Counted from the stretch's first letter, positions 1 through 8,109 are shown. The stretch is DNA of 51,455 bases from Brevundimonas sp. (GCA_003248965.1 QFQU01000019.1:1-51455), one strand, 5' to 3'. The notes: generated from the sequence alone by a model not told the origin. A program made the numbers and translations.

Positions 1-86
1 CACGCGCTATGATCGCTGCCCGACCGTCTTCCTCTCCGCCATAGCCCTCGCCGCAACCATCCTGTTCTGGCTATGAGTCGTGACCC
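1..86 (+). mobile_element. Right end of an IS5-type insertion sequence
   Basis: The transposase stop codon is followed at once by GAGTCGTGACCC (75-86), which looks like the outer tip of an IS5-group terminal inverted repeat, and then by CTAG, which would fit the short target duplication of this group. The matching left end is outside the window, so the boundary is inferred from position and family habit. Confidence 0.5.
2..76 (+). CDS. IS5-family transposase, C-terminal end (cut by window edge)
   Basis: Only the last 24 codons are inside the window. They read TRYDRCPTVFLSAIALAATI then LFWL and a TGA stop. This RYDRC...FxSAIxxAAxxxFWL ending is characteristic of the C-terminus of IS5-family (IS427/IS1031-like) DDE transposases, which cut and paste or copy the element. 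The catalytic residues lie outside the window, so intactness cannot be judged. The insertion sits directly downstream of the broken abiEii gene. Confidence 0.75.
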   Translation, partial: TRYDRCPTVFLSAIALAATILFWL

Positions 87-1089
87 TAGGCCGCAGCGTT
101 CACCCGCTCGGCGAGGACGGCGCAACTCGCCATCAGCGCCTCGAACGTCGGAGCGTCGTGCTCCAACAGGCCGTCTTCGAGCATGCGCCTGTAGTCGTCC
201 GCCAACGCGGTCTGGACGGCCGCTTCCGGGACGAGGCGCAGGTGCCCGCCAACCGCGCGGTGATAGTTGATCGCCGCACCGTTTGCCGTCTCGCGGAAGA
301 AGAGGGATTTGCGCCGAGCGACCGCGTCCGCCAAGGCCCGGTCGGCTGCCGCGAGACCAGCCACTCCGGCCCCATCCAGCCTCACGAGATCGTACCAGTG
401 GCGGGAAAATCGCTCGCCTCTCATCCGGCCCTGTTCGCAGTAGCGGCCGTGGCCTTCTCCCAAAAGGTCCGCTCAGCCTTCATCACGCGGGGGCGCGCGG
501 TCGGGAAGACAAGGTCGGGCAAGACTGACGCAGCGTGGCAGACCACGTCTCGCGCCTCGGCGTGCTCACCCGTGGCGCGAGCGCCGAACTCCAGGAGCAC
601 CGAGGGCGGCGCATAGCCCGTGCCCTGGGTCAGCGGTCCGTAAGCGACGGTCAGCTTGTCGCCGTCCTCGACCAAATCGGCTTCCAATCCCTCGCTCGCC
701 AGCGCGGCCTCGACAAAGGGGGACACCGTATCGGACACCCAAGACGGCAGGCGCTCCCGCACGACCCGGCTCCACCGCCTCGCCTCGGCCATGGCCGCCG
801 GCAGGCCATCGCCGTGCGGATCCGCAAGGTCCGGCGCGAGGGTGCGGATGTCGTAGGTGAGGTCGAGGTCTTCGGAGAAGCGGTCGATCAGGCCGTAGGC
901 TTTCGAGAGCGACGTTCCGCCCTTGAAGACCAGGTGCTCCCCAAAGGGCGCACGGAACAGAACGTCGAGAAGCCAGACGACCCAGACATCCTTCTCCGGC
1001 AGATGCACAGGCCGTCCCGTCGCCGCCGCGGCGACTTGGAGCGCCTCGCGGCGGTCCGCGGCATCGAGCTCGAGAAAGACGTCAGCCAT
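86..1089 (-). pseudogene. abiEii: AbiEii-type nucleotidyltransferase toxin, frameshifted
   Basis: The N-terminal part (start at 1089) carries the AbiEii/AbiGii nucleotidyltransferase signature: HLVFKGGTSLSKAYGLI and then SEDLDL. These enzymes are type IV toxins of the AbiE phage-exclusion system. The frame runs through ERTFWEKATA and then ends early in a changed frame at 421. The rest of the family's C-terminal half (YCEQGRMRGERFSRHWYDLV...) continues in another frame down to 86. Known relatives have a few extra residues between WEKATA and the Tyr-Cys/Phe-Cys, so a short deletion (a loss of 1 mod 3 bases, about 7) near 440-452 best explains the break. It overlaps the antitoxin gene by 8 bases. 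The truncated protein would be about 222 residues and probably inactive. Confidence 0.8.
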
Positions 1090-1675
1090 GCGCCGCCAGG
1101 CTCACCGAGCGGGCGAGCCAGGTCGGCAGGCGTGCGCTCACCCCGACCAGTTCCTCGAACGCGCTCCGAGGCAAGCGGCGGCGCAACGCCTTGAGGGCGC
1201 TTCCCGCCTGCTCCGGGCCCAGCCACGCCAAGGCGCGGACCGCCTCGCCCGCAGCGCTATGGGGCAGGACGAGTAGCCAAGGCGGAGCGTGCCGCAGTTC
1301 AACCGATTGCTTGCCGAGCTGCAGCCGGCGGCTTCGGCCACTGGTCAGATAGACCTGGCGAATGGGCGTCTGGGTGGTGAGCCCCAGCTGATTGGCTGCG
1401 TCCGCGCCGCTGCGCACGACGGTTTCGCCGCCTTGGGCCGAGAGCCGCTCGACGAGGGCTTCTATGGTCGGGGGGCGCTCACCATAGCGGCCTTGGACGG
1501 GCAGGACATAGAGCCCCCGCCCTGCCCGCAACAGGCGTCCGCGCTTGACGAGCCGTGACAGCGCTTGATCCACGGCGGCGCGCTCGCCCAGGTGCAGCAG
1601 CCCCTTCGCGGCCAAGGGCTGGCCTTCCGGCAAGGTCGCGGCATGCGCGAGGATGTGTTCGGCGAGGGTCTGCAT
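1082..1675 (-). CDS. abiEi: AbiEi-type antitoxin (DUF6088 family transcriptional regulator)
   Basis: The protein has the AbiEi layout: an N-terminal winged-helix segment (LAEHILAHAATLPEGQPL...AVDQALSRLVKRGRL) and a C-terminal antitoxin domain with GADAANQLGLTTQTP and the LTSGRSRRLQLG stretch. AbiEi proteins neutralise AbiEii and repress their own operon. I start at ATG 1675 because AGGA sits at a good distance before it. An in-frame ATG at 1705 would place the coding region over the palindrome I take as operator and has a weak ribosome site. The reading frame is intact although the partner toxin is broken, a common outcome because an antitoxin alone is harmless. Confidence 0.8.
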   Translation of the reverse strand: MQTLAEHILAHAATLPEGQPLAAKGLLHLGERAAVDQALSRLVKRGRLLRAGRGLYVLPVQGRYGERPPTIEALVERLSAQGGETVVRSGADAANQLGLTTQTPIRQVYLTSGRSRRLQLGKQSVELRHAPPWLLVLPHSAAGEAVRALAWLGPEQAGSALKALRRRLPRSAFEELVGVSARLPTWLARSVSLAAHG

Positions 1676-1686
1676 CGGTTTGTTCC

Positions 1687-1714
1687 TGTCAGAAACATAG
1701 TTCATTTTCTGACA
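1687..1714. promoter_or_regulatory. Inverted repeat, probable AbiEi operator
   Basis: TGTCAGAAA (1687-1695) and TTTCTGACA (1706-1714) form a perfect 9-bp inverted repeat with a 10-base spacer, immediately upstream of the preferred abiEi start. AbiEi antitoxins are known to bind inverted repeats in their own promoter. It also lies just past the integrase stop codon. Confidence 0.5.
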
Positions 1715-1717
1715 CCT

Positions 1718-2998
1718 TCAAGTTAACGCCGAGAAGGCCGGGCTGAAGCGTGGAGCGCCCGTGTCCGGCGGCGCCAGGACGGGCGAGAACGAACGCCCCT
1801 GCTCCCACGCCTCGACGGCGTCCGACCACTGCTGCGCCATGTGACGGCGCTGCATCTCGAACTCCGCCTTGTTGTAGACCCCGCGCGACGAACGCTCCTC
1901 GTGGGCGAGGCATTTCTCGATCCAGTCCAAGTTGAAGCCCATCTCGTGCAGCAGGGTTGAAGCCGTCCGCCGCAGGTCATGGACGGTGAAGGGCTCCAGC
2001 GGCAGGCCCTGCGCCTTGGCGCGGTCCGCTATGGCGGTCGTCACCCGGTTGAACCTCGCCCGCGACATGGGCGCATCGGCGTCGTAACGCGACGGCAGGA
2101 GGTATTTCGAATTCCCGGCGCAGGTCTTCAGGGCGATCAGGATGTCCACCATCTGAGTCGAGAGGTAGACGTTGTGGGGTCGCGACCGCTTCATGCGCGC
2201 CTTGGGAATGGACCAGACGGCGTTCTCAAAATCCACCTCGTCCCAGGTCCCGTCCTGAAGCTCGCTCTTGCGCACAATGCTGAGCAGGATGAACTTCAGG
2301 CCGAGCCGGATGGTCGGCAAGGTGGCGACGTCGCCCAGCAAGCTGAGCGTGATCCGGATCTCGCTGGGCGAAAGACTACGATCCCGGGGCCTGCAGGTGG
2401 CGATGGACGCGGGGCCGACGCCGTCCGCCGGATTGTCGATCTTCTCGCCGTGCAAGATGGCCCAGCCGTAGATTTGCTTGACGATGTCCCGCACGTGGAT
2501 GGCGGTCGCGGGCGCCCCGCGATCGACGATCGACTTGCAATGCGCCCTGAGATCATCGGGCGTGATCTCGCTGAGCAGCCGGGTCCGCCATTGCGGCAGG
2601 ACTTCCCGATTGAAGATCGACCGGCGCATATTTCGGGTGCTGTCCGCCATGGGCGCGGTGTCCATCCAGCGCTGGGCGACGTGCTCAAAGCTGTGCGCCT
2701 CCTTCAGGCGACGTTTGGCCCGCTGCTTCTCCAGCGCCGGCGAGACGCCGTCCGCGATCGTCCGCTTGATCTCGAACAGACGTTCACGGGCCTGGACTAG
2801 GCTCAACCCGCCGCGTCCGTAACGCCCAAGCGTGAGCGTCTCGCGTCGGCCGTTGAAGCGATAGTCGTACCGGAAGGAGATCGCGCCGCCGGGCGAAACA
2901 TAGGCGTACAAGCCGTCCCTGTCGGCACCCTTGTAAGTTTTTGATTTCGGTCTCAAATTCTTGAGTGCAGCTCGGTAACCACGGTAAAATCCCCTCAC
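1718..2998 (-). CDS. int: P4-type tyrosine recombinase / integrase
   Basis: This 426-residue protein has the standard island-integrase layout. An N-terminal arm-binding DUF4102-like domain (ADRDGLYAYVSPGGAISFRYDY, about 25-46) is followed by a SAM-like core-binding domain (about 105-190) and the catalytic domain. Catalytic residues visible are Arg243 (IVRKSEL), a Lys near 266-270, His340-x-x-Arg343 (HDLRRT), His366 and the nucleophile Tyr375 (RGVYNKAE). It would catalyse integration and excision at an att site. A guaA-like core sequence and repeated 10-bp sites lie just upstream, and the gene reads away from them. All catalytic residues are present, so it should be active. Confidence 0.9.
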   Translation of the reverse strand: MRGFYRGYRAALKNLRPKSKTYKGADRDGLYAYVSPGGAISFRYDYRFNGRRETLTLGRYGRGGLSLVQARERLFEIKRTIADGVSPALEKQRAKRRLKEAHSFEHVAQRWMDTAPMADSTRNMRRSIFNREVLPQWRTRLLSEITPDDLRAHCKSIVDRGAPATAIHVRDIVKQIYGWAILHGEKIDNPADGVGPASIATCRPRDRSLSPSEIRITLSLLGDVATLPTIRLGLKFILLSIVRKSELQDGTWDEVDFENAVWSIPKARMKRSRPHNVYLSTQMVDILIALKTCAGNSKYLLPSRYDADAPMSRARFNRVTTAIADRAKAQGLPLEPFTVHDLRRTASTLLHEMGFNLDWIEKCLAHEERSSRGVYNKAEFEMQRRHMAQQWSDAVEAWEQGRSFSPVLAPPDTGAPRFSPAFSALT

Positions 2999-3070
2999 GC
3001 TGGAGCGAGCTGAAATGGGGCGCTTGCGAGCCGATATTTTCCTTATCTTTCCGCATCTTGGTTGGAAAAA

Positions 3071-3146
3071 ATACCGTCAGCAGGTCGCCACGAACCTGAC
3101 GGTATGGGCCCTGGGCCGGGCGGGCAACGGCGAGCGATACCGTCAG
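3071..3146. repeat. Three copies of ATACCGTCAG near the integrase
   Basis: ATACCGTCAG occurs at 3071-3080 and 3137-3146 on the plus strand and, inverted, at 3096-3105 (CTGACGGTAT). Perfect 10-bp repeats in mixed orientation between an integrase start and its putative core site are typical of arm-type binding sites for the integrase or its excisionase. Function is inferred from position. Confidence 0.5.
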
Positions 3147-3166
3147 AAGGGTCGGCATCACAAAAG

Positions 3167-3198
3167 CGAGACCCTCCGAAAGGCTTCGAAGGGTCTCG
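3167..3198. repeat. Hairpin upstream of integrase
   Basis: CGAGACCCT and AGGGTCTCG form a perfect 9-bp stem, followed after one mismatch by a 4-bp inner stem (CGAA/TTCG) and an AGGC loop. There is no T-run after it, so it is not an obvious terminator. It may be part of the att region. Confidence 0.45.
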
Positions 3199-3272
3199 TC
3201 AGAATTCACATTTTAGTCAGTGGCTTATCCGCGATTTCGGAAGCGATATCCAAAGCTCCCGAAAGGCCTGAA

Positions 3273-3287
3273 TTATTCCCACTCGAT
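3273..3287 (-). other. guaA-type attachment core (IEWE-stop sequence)
   Basis: Read on the minus strand this is ATC GAG TGG GAA TAA, coding Ile-Glu-Trp-Glu-stop. This is the near-invariant C-terminus of GMP synthetase GuaA and the known crossover site of guaA-integrating islands. The sequence on its 5' side is not guaA coding (the preceding codons do not match SKPPATIEWE), so this copy is a duplicated core carried by an element and not the real gene end. It lies 275 bases upstream of the integrase start. Confidence 0.65.
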
Positions 3288-3298
3288 TACACAAATTA

Positions 3299-3328
3299 CC
3301 CCAAGCCGCTGATCGGCTTGGGGTTTTT
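3299..3328 (+). terminator. Rho-independent terminator
   Basis: CCCCAAGCCG, a CTGAT loop and CGGCTTGGGG form a perfect 10-bp stem followed by TTTTT. It is oriented for plus-strand transcription. No plus-strand gene precedes it in the window, so it probably shields the att region. Confidence 0.8.
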
Positions 3329-3569
3329 CCTCGCTTATCGGCCGCCGAACCGATTGAACAACCGACAGACGGGAAGTATTCTGAAAACATTCAGAAAATT
3401 CTAAGCAATAACATTTGCGTGAATTCGTCATCTTTTGCGGTCTATCGGACTTTCGGCGCACTGAGATGCAATGCAACGAGTTCGATTCGCCTTGCCACCT
3501 TGCACCATCACTTGGACGTACACTGTATCTCATCCGCACGTTCGTCGTCGAGCTTACCGGCTCGATCGT
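3329..3569. other. Non-coding, AT-richer stretch right of the att core
   Basis: I see no gene here. Base composition is clearly less GC-rich than the neighbours. It contains a small inverted repeat TTCTGAA-AACA-TTCAGAA (3379-3396), possibly another recombination-directionality or regulatory site. Otherwise nothing is recognisable. Confidence 0.4.
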
Positions 3570-3768
3570 ATGGCGATAGCGACAAGCGTCGTCGATGCCT
3601 GTCATGCCGCGCTCGACGACCGGAATGCAAACGCCGCACTGGCTTTGCGGCCGACGGCGTCCTGATTTTCGACGACGGCGGGACTGGCCGATCGGTCTTT
3701 CGCCACGAGGACGACAGATGGCGGATTACGCACATCGTTGGTCGTCGGACGCGGTGCGCTGATCTCGC
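3570..3768 (+). pseudogene. Remnant of a DUF4440/SnoaL-like protein gene
   Basis: One frame gives VVDACHAALDDRNANAALAL and then stops. The next frame continues with ADGVLIFDDGGTGRS and then VFRHEDDRWRITHIV. These pieces line up in order with the intact exported DUF4440 protein encoded at 9714-10205 (DAFHVALKAGDTAVALAL, PDVMIFEEGGAERS, VLKRHADGWRIHHIHW). About 50 codons of the middle are missing and there is at least one frameshift. It is a decayed relative and not a working gene. Confidence 0.6.
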
Positions 3769-3770
3769 GA

Positions 3771-4196
3771 TCAGGCGGCGGGAGCCGCCGACGCTCCCTT
3801 CTGGGCGAGCCAGGCGTCGATCAGGGTGATTTCGCGCTCCTGCGCCGTGATCACCTCCTGGGCCAGGTCCCGCGCTTGGGCGTCCTTGCCTTGCGCGAGC
3901 TCCACACGGGCCATCGAGACGGCGGCGACGTGGTGACCTCGCATCTGCTTCATGAAGTCGATGTCGGCGTCCCCGGTGAAGGCGGGCATCGCCTCCATCA
4001 TCGTGTTCATCGAGGCCTTGTAGCCTTGGGTGGCGACGGAGTCGCCGGGCGCAGGCGCAGCCATGCCGCCCTCCATTCCGCCATGGGCGTCCGCCGCTGC
4101 GGCGGCCTCAGGCGTGGCTACGGCGGGCTCTTCGGCTTGCGGGGAACAGGCCGTAGCCAAGGCGCAGGCGGCAAGGACGAGGCTGATGCGTTTCAT
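3771..4196 (-). CDS. DUF305 lipoprotein (CopM-like)
   Basis: This 141-residue protein starts with a lipoprotein signal (MKRISLVLAACALATAC, lipidated Cys in LATAC), then an Ala/Gly/Met-rich linker (HGGMEGGM) and a DUF305 four-helix domain. The domain carries the typical DIDFMKQMRGHHVAAVSMA segment, whose Met and His residues bind copper or silver in CopM-type relatives. It should sit in the periplasm, bound to a membrane. It lies downstream of csoR on the same strand and probably acts in periplasmic copper capture. A second DUF305 protein is encoded beyond the ATPase. Confidence 0.85.
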   Translation of the reverse strand: MKRISLVLAACALATACSPQAEEPAVATPEAAAAADAHGGMEGGMAAPAPGDSVATQGYKASMNTMMEAMPAFTGDADIDFMKQMRGHHVAAVSMARVELAQGKDAQARDLAQEVITAQEREITLIDAWLAQKGASAAPAA

Positions 4197-4254
4197 GACG
4201 GCTCCTTGGGATCCCGACGTTAGCGACCAGGAGGGCCCATTCGTTCCGCCGACT

Positions 4255-4530
4255 CTACCGTCCGGCCCGCGCCAAGAGCTCGATCAGCTCGCCGGCCTTG
4301 GCCTTGCGATCCTCGGGATCGTCGCCGGTCATGGCGCCCATGACGCAGTGGTCGAGGTGATCCCGTAGCACTTCGGTCTCCACGCGATGGAGCGCGGCTC
4401 GAACGGCCTGAAGTTGCGTCAGCAAGTCGACGCAATACCGGTCATCTTCAATCATGCGGGAGATTCCCCGCACCTGGCCTTCGATCCGACTGAGCCTGTT
4501 GAGGACTTTGGGTTTCGTGTCGGTTTGCAT
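4255..4530 (-). CDS. csoR: CsoR-type copper-sensing repressor
   Basis: The 91-residue protein is an all-helical CsoR/RcnR-family regulator (VLNRLSRIEGQVRGISRMIEDDRYCVDLLTQLQAVRAAL). The Cu(I)-binding Cys-His-Cys set is present: Cys in DRYC, then His and Cys in LRDHLDHCV. That pattern indicates copper and not nickel sensing. I start at MQTDTKPK because the extension to 4593 runs through the operator palindromes. It is divergent from the Cu(I) ATPase gene and should repress both directions until Cu(I) binds. Confidence 0.9.
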   Translation of the reverse strand: MQTDTKPKVLNRLSRIEGQVRGISRMIEDDRYCVDLLTQLQAVRAALHRVETEVLRDHLDHCVMGAMTGDDPEDRKAKAGELIELLARAGR

Positions 4531-4557
4531 GCGGCCTGTCCTCCTGAGCACCCCCAT

Positions 4558-4601
4558 ATACCCCAGACGGGTATCTTGCGATATACCCCGCATGGGTATA
4601 T
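4558..4601. promoter_or_regulatory. Twin CsoR operator palindromes
   Basis: Two similar G/C-tract palindromes lie between csoR and the ATPase gene. ATACCCC-AGAC-GGGTAT occupies 4558-4574, and ATATACCC and GGGTATAT flank CGCAT at 4581-4601. They are centred about 25 bp apart. This AT-C4-N-G3/4-AT form is the known operator type of CsoR/RcnR repressors. Their position between divergent genes fits control of both. Confidence 0.75.
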
Positions 4602-4632
4602 GTGAGCCCTTCGGTCAGCCGGAGAGAGCGAC

Positions 4633-6987
4633 ATGTCCACGCATCCTCACAATCATGCCTCGGGTCACGCCTGCTGCGGGGCGAAGGCCTCGGATGGCGC
4701 GGCAACGGTCAAGGATCCCGTCTGCGGCATGTCGGTCGATCCGACGACTACCACTCACCGAGCCAGTCATGACGGTCAGGACTATTTCTTCTGCTCGGCG
4801 GGGTGCCGGACCAAATTCATCGGCGATCCGATGCGTTACCTGAACCCTCGCGTGGAGGCTGAGCCGGCCGTTCCCGGCGCCATCTACACCTGCCCGATGC
4901 ACCCCGAGATCCGACAGGAAGGCCCAGGCTCCTGCCCGATCTGCGGCATGGCGCTTGAGCCGGAGATGGTCACGGCGGAAGCCCCACCCAACCACGAGCT
5001 GATCGACTTCACCAGACGCTTCTGGGTCGGTCTGGTCCTGACCCTGCCGGTCTTCGCCCTGGAAATGGGCGGACACCTGACCAATCTCCACATGTTCATC
5101 CCGGGCCAGATGTCGAACTGGATCCAGTTCGCTTTAGCGACCCCCGTGGTTCTCTGGTGCGGCTGGCCCTTCTTCGAGCGCGGCTGGACATCGCTGCGCA
5201 CCCGTCGGCTGAATATGTTCACCCTGATCGCCATGGGGGTCGGCGTGGCATGGCTTTACAGCGTCGTGGCCGTCGTCGCGCCAACCCTGTTCCCGCCCGC
5301 CTTCCTGAAGGCCGACGGCAGCGCGCCGGTGTATTTCGAGGCGGCGGCGGTCATCACCGTGCTGGTCCTCGTCGGGCAGATTTTGGAACTGCGCGCCCGC
5401 GAACAGACGTCGGGCGCGATCCGCGCCCTGCTGGACCTCACGCCCAAGACCGCGCGCCGAATCCGGGCGGACGGCGTCGATGAAGATGTCTCGCTTGACC
5501 AGATCGCCGTCGGCGACCGCCTGCGGGTAAGGCCCGGAGAGAAGATCCCGGTCGATGGCGAACTCCTGGAGGGTCGGGTCGCTGTCGACGAATCCATGGT
5601 GACCGGCGAGTCCATGCCGGTGACCAAGGACGTCGGCGACCGCGTCGTGGCCGGCGCGCTCAACAAGACCGGGTCCTTCATCATGCGCGCCGACAAGGTG
5701 GGCGCCGACACCCTGCTGGCGCAGATCGTCCAGATGGTGGCCCAGGCCCAGCGCAGTCGCGCCCCGATCCAGCGGCTGGCCGATACGGTCTCCGGATGGT
5801 TCGTGCCCACAGTGATCGCGATCGCCCTGCTCGCGGCCGTCGTCTGGGGCCTGGTCGGTCCCGAGCCCCGTTTGTCCTACGCCCTGGTCGCCGCGGTTTC
5901 GGTGCTCATCATCGCCTGTCCCTGTGCGTTGGGTCTGGCCACGCCGATCTCGATCATGGTCGGGGTGGGACGTGGCGCCCACGCCGGCGTCCTGATCAAG
6001 AACGCCGAGGCGCTCGAACGCTTCGAGAAGGTCGACACTCTCGTTCTGGACAAGACCGGCACCCTGACAGAGGGCCGTCCGTCGGTAACGGCGATCCTGC
6101 CCGCCCTCGGTTTCGTTGAAGCCGACATCTTGCGTCTTTCGGCCAGCCTCGAGCGGGGCAGCGAACATCCGTTGGCCGACGCGATTGTCCGGGCAGCCAA
6201 GGACCGGGACATCCCCCTTACCGAGGCCGCGGACTTCGACAGCCCGGTCGGTCGCGGCGTCCGCGGGACGATTGAGGGCCGCCAGGTCGCCCTGGGCAAC
6301 ACCCGATTTCTCGGCGAGCTTTCGATCGACGTCTCCGCGCTGGAGCCGAAGGCGGAGGCCCTTCGCCACGACGGCGCCACCGCCATATTCGTGGCGATCG
6401 ACGGAAAGGCGGCCGGGGTCATCGGCATCGCCGATCCCATCAAGGCCACCACGCCGGCCGCGATCCTCGCGCTGAAAGCGGCCGGTCTGCGGCTGGTGAT
6501 GATGACCGGGGACAACCGGACGACGGCCGAAGCGGTCGCGCGGCGCCTCGGCATCGACGAAGTGCAGGCGGAGGTTCTGCCGCAGGACAAGGCGTCTGTG
6601 GTTCAACAGCTTCGTTCGCAGGGTCGGATCGTCGCCATGGCGGGGGATGGCGTCAACGATGCCCCTGCCCTCGCCGCCGCCGATGTCGGCGTCGCCATGG
6701 GGGCGGGTTCGGACGTCGCTATCGAGAGCGCCGGCGTCACGCTGCTGGGCGGTGATCTGCAAGGCATCGTGCGCGCACGGCATCTGTCCCGTGCGGTGAT
6801 GGGCAACATCCGCCAGAACCTCGTTTTCGCCTTCGGCTACAACGCCCTTGGCATCCCCGTGGCGGCCGGCCTGCTTTATCCCGTCTTCGGCTGGCTTCTC
6901 TCGCCTGCCCTTGCGGCGCTCGCAATGGCGCTCTCCTCGGTCAGCGTCATCGGCAATGCGCTGAGACTGCGGGCGGTGAAGCTTTAG
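4633..6987 (+). CDS. copA: Cu(I)-exporting P1B-type ATPase
   Basis: This inner-membrane pump uses ATP to move Cu(I) out of the cytosol. The N-terminus holds a His/Cys leader, a YHS domain (about 26-71, DPVCGMSV...YFFCSAGC) and a heavy-metal binding domain (about 83-109, YTCPMHPEI...CPICGMAL) in place of the classical CxxC domain. Visible landmarks are the TGES loop (VTGESMPV), the CPC metal site (Cys429-Pro-Cys431), the phosphorylated Asp473 in DKTGTLTEG, SEHPLADAI, and GDGVNDAPALA. Length 784 is normal for this subtype. A GGAGAGAG ribosome site precedes the ATG. CsoR operators lie upstream. Confidence 0.95.
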   Translation: MSTHPHNHASGHACCGAKASDGAATVKDPVCGMSVDPTTTTHRASHDGQDYFFCSAGCRTKFIGDPMRYLNPRVEAEPAVPGAIYTCPMHPEIRQEGPGSCPICGMALEPEMVTAEAPPNHELIDFTRRFWVGLVLTLPVFALEMGGHLTNLHMFIPGQMSNWIQFALATPVVLWCGWPFFERGWTSLRTRRLNMFTLIAMGVGVAWLYSVVAVVAPTLFPPAFLKADGSAPVYFEAAAVITVLVLVGQILELRAREQTSGAIRALLDLTPKTARRIRADGVDEDVSLDQIAVGDRLRVRPGEKIPVDGELLEGRVAVDESMVTGESMPVTKDVGDRVVAGALNKTGSFIMRADKVGADTLLAQIVQMVAQAQRSRAPIQRLADTVSGWFVPTVIAIALLAAVVWGLVGPEPRLSYALVAAVSVLIIACPCALGLATPISIMVGVGRGAHAGVLIKNAEALERFEKVDTLVLDKTGTLTEGRPSVTAILPALGFVEADILRLSASLERGSEHPLADAIVRAAKDRDIPLTEAADFDSPVGRGVRGTIEGRQVALGNTRFLGELSIDVSALEPKAEALRHDGATAIFVAIDGKAAGVIGIADPIKATTPAAILALKAAGLRLVMMTGDNRTTAEAVARRLGIDEVQAEVLPQDKASVVQQLRSQGRIVAMAGDGVNDAPALAAADVGVAMGAGSDVAIESAGVTLLGGDLQGIVRARHLSRAVMGNIRQNLVFAFGYNALGIPVAAGLLYPVFGWLLSPALAALAMALSSVSVIGNALRLRAVKL

Positions 6988-7134
6988 CCAGGATAGCCGA
7001 TCAACAGTCCGCCCACCCACCGAAGGGAGGAACCGGCTGTGACGGGCCGGATTGATTCAGACGGTGACCGCAGTCTCCAGGCATTCGCAGCGGCAGGCGA
7101 TGACGAACTGAAATTTCTGAAGAGGATACGGACG

Positions 7135-7629
7135 ATGTCTCATCAACAGATGGACCACGGCGGGCAAGGCAACGCTCGTGGACTCGGCCCTTATCGGAGC
7201 CTGTACCTCGAGTTGGCGATCGATTTCGTCATCATGTACCTGGTCATGTACACGATGATCGCCACGCTCGGTCACTTCTATCTCAACCTGAACAACGTCT
7301 ACATGACCCTGATGATGGTCGCGCCGATGGCGGTCCTCATGCTCGTCTTCATGCGGTCCATGTACCCGTCGCGCAAAACGAACCTGGCCATTGGCGCGGT
7401 CGCGGCCGTAATCTTCGTCGGCAGCTTCATCGGCATGCGCACCCAGGCGTTCGTTGGCGACGACGAATTCCTGCGATCGATGATCCCGCACCATTCCGGG
7501 GCCGTGTTGATGTGCGAGCAAGCCTCCCTGACCGATCCGGAGATCATCGCCCTGTGCGACGGCATCGTGCGTGGTCAACAGGAGGAGATCGCCCAGATGC
7601 AGGCGCTCCTCGAGAAGCGTCGCCGCTGA
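7135..7629 (+). CDS. Membrane-anchored DUF305 protein
   Basis: This 164-residue protein has a His/Met-rich start (MSHQQMDHGG), three likely membrane helices (about 25-47, 52-70 and 78-97) and a C-terminal DUF305 motif (DDEFLRSMIPHHSGAVLMCEQA), with His-His and Met-Cys residues suited to copper binding. I start at MSHQQM, preceded by a GAAGAGGA ribosome site, and not at the GTG 96 bases earlier. It follows the copper ATPase and is probably co-transcribed, acting in copper trafficking at the inner membrane. Confidence 0.85.
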   Translation: MSHQQMDHGGQGNARGLGPYRSLYLELAIDFVIMYLVMYTMIATLGHFYLNLNNVYMTLMMVAPMAVLMLVFMRSMYPSRKTNLAIGAVAAVIFVGSFIGMRTQAFVGDDEFLRSMIPHHSGAVLMCEQASLTDPEIIALCDGIVRGQQEEIAQMQALLEKRRR

Positions 7630-7746
7630 CCCCGGCGTGCGGGGGAAGGCCTCAGCCGCCGCCCGATTCTTCTTCATGAGGGACGCGGTCGTGTGGCGCG
7701 TAGAGAAGCAGAAGGCCGGGACCGGCCAAACGTCTGGAGACTGAGT

Positions 7747-8109
7747 ATGCGTTACTTCCACCCCGCGCCCTTCATCGCCGTCGCGGCGGTCGTGGCCTTC
7801 GCCGCCGGACCGGCGGCGGCCCACGCTCGCCTGGTCAGCGCCACCCCGGCGCCCGACTCCACCGTGGCCGCGACCCGGACGCTGACCCTTACCTTCAGCG
7901 AACGCAGCGTTCCCGCCTTTTCCGGCTTTGACGTCCTCAATGCGGCGGGGGAGAAGATCGCGATCCGCACCTCGGTGGCCGAGGACGGCAGGACCCTCAC
8001 GGGCGCGCTGGCTCGCCCGCTGGCCGCCGGCGCCTACCGTGTCGACTGGCGTATCGCGTCGAGCGACGGCCACCGCATGACGGGATCCTACACCTTCACG
8101 GTGCGCTGA
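7747..8109 (+). CDS. copC: CopC periplasmic copper-binding protein
   Basis: The 120-residue protein has a Sec signal peptide cleaved after AAA, leaving a mature N-terminal His (HARLVSATPAPDS) as in CopC/YobA proteins. The conserved end DWRIASSDGHRMTGSYTFTV supplies the second His of the Cu(II) site. It is a small beta-sandwich that binds copper in the periplasm and is thought to hand it to CopD. The start MRYFHPAP is chosen because the upstream 18 codons are not signal-like. copD starts 4 bases after its stop. Confidence 0.9.
   Translation: MRYFHPAPFIAVAAVVAFAAGPAAAHARLVSATPAPDSTVAATRTLTLTFSERSVPAFSGFDVLNAAGEKIAIRTSVAEDGRTLTGALARPLAAGAYRVDWRIASSDGHRMTGSYTFTVR

Noticed and set aside
3419..3829. 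Open frame across the AT-richer region right of the att core
   Set aside because: Only a central stretch resembles a DUF4440 protein and it is in pieces; treated as a pseudogene remnant, not a 136-residue gene.
5134..7020. 628-codon open frame antisense to the Cu(I) ATPase
   Set aside because: It mirrors the ATPase codon pattern in GC-rich DNA, has repetitive His/Arg/Asp/Gly composition and no recognisable domain.
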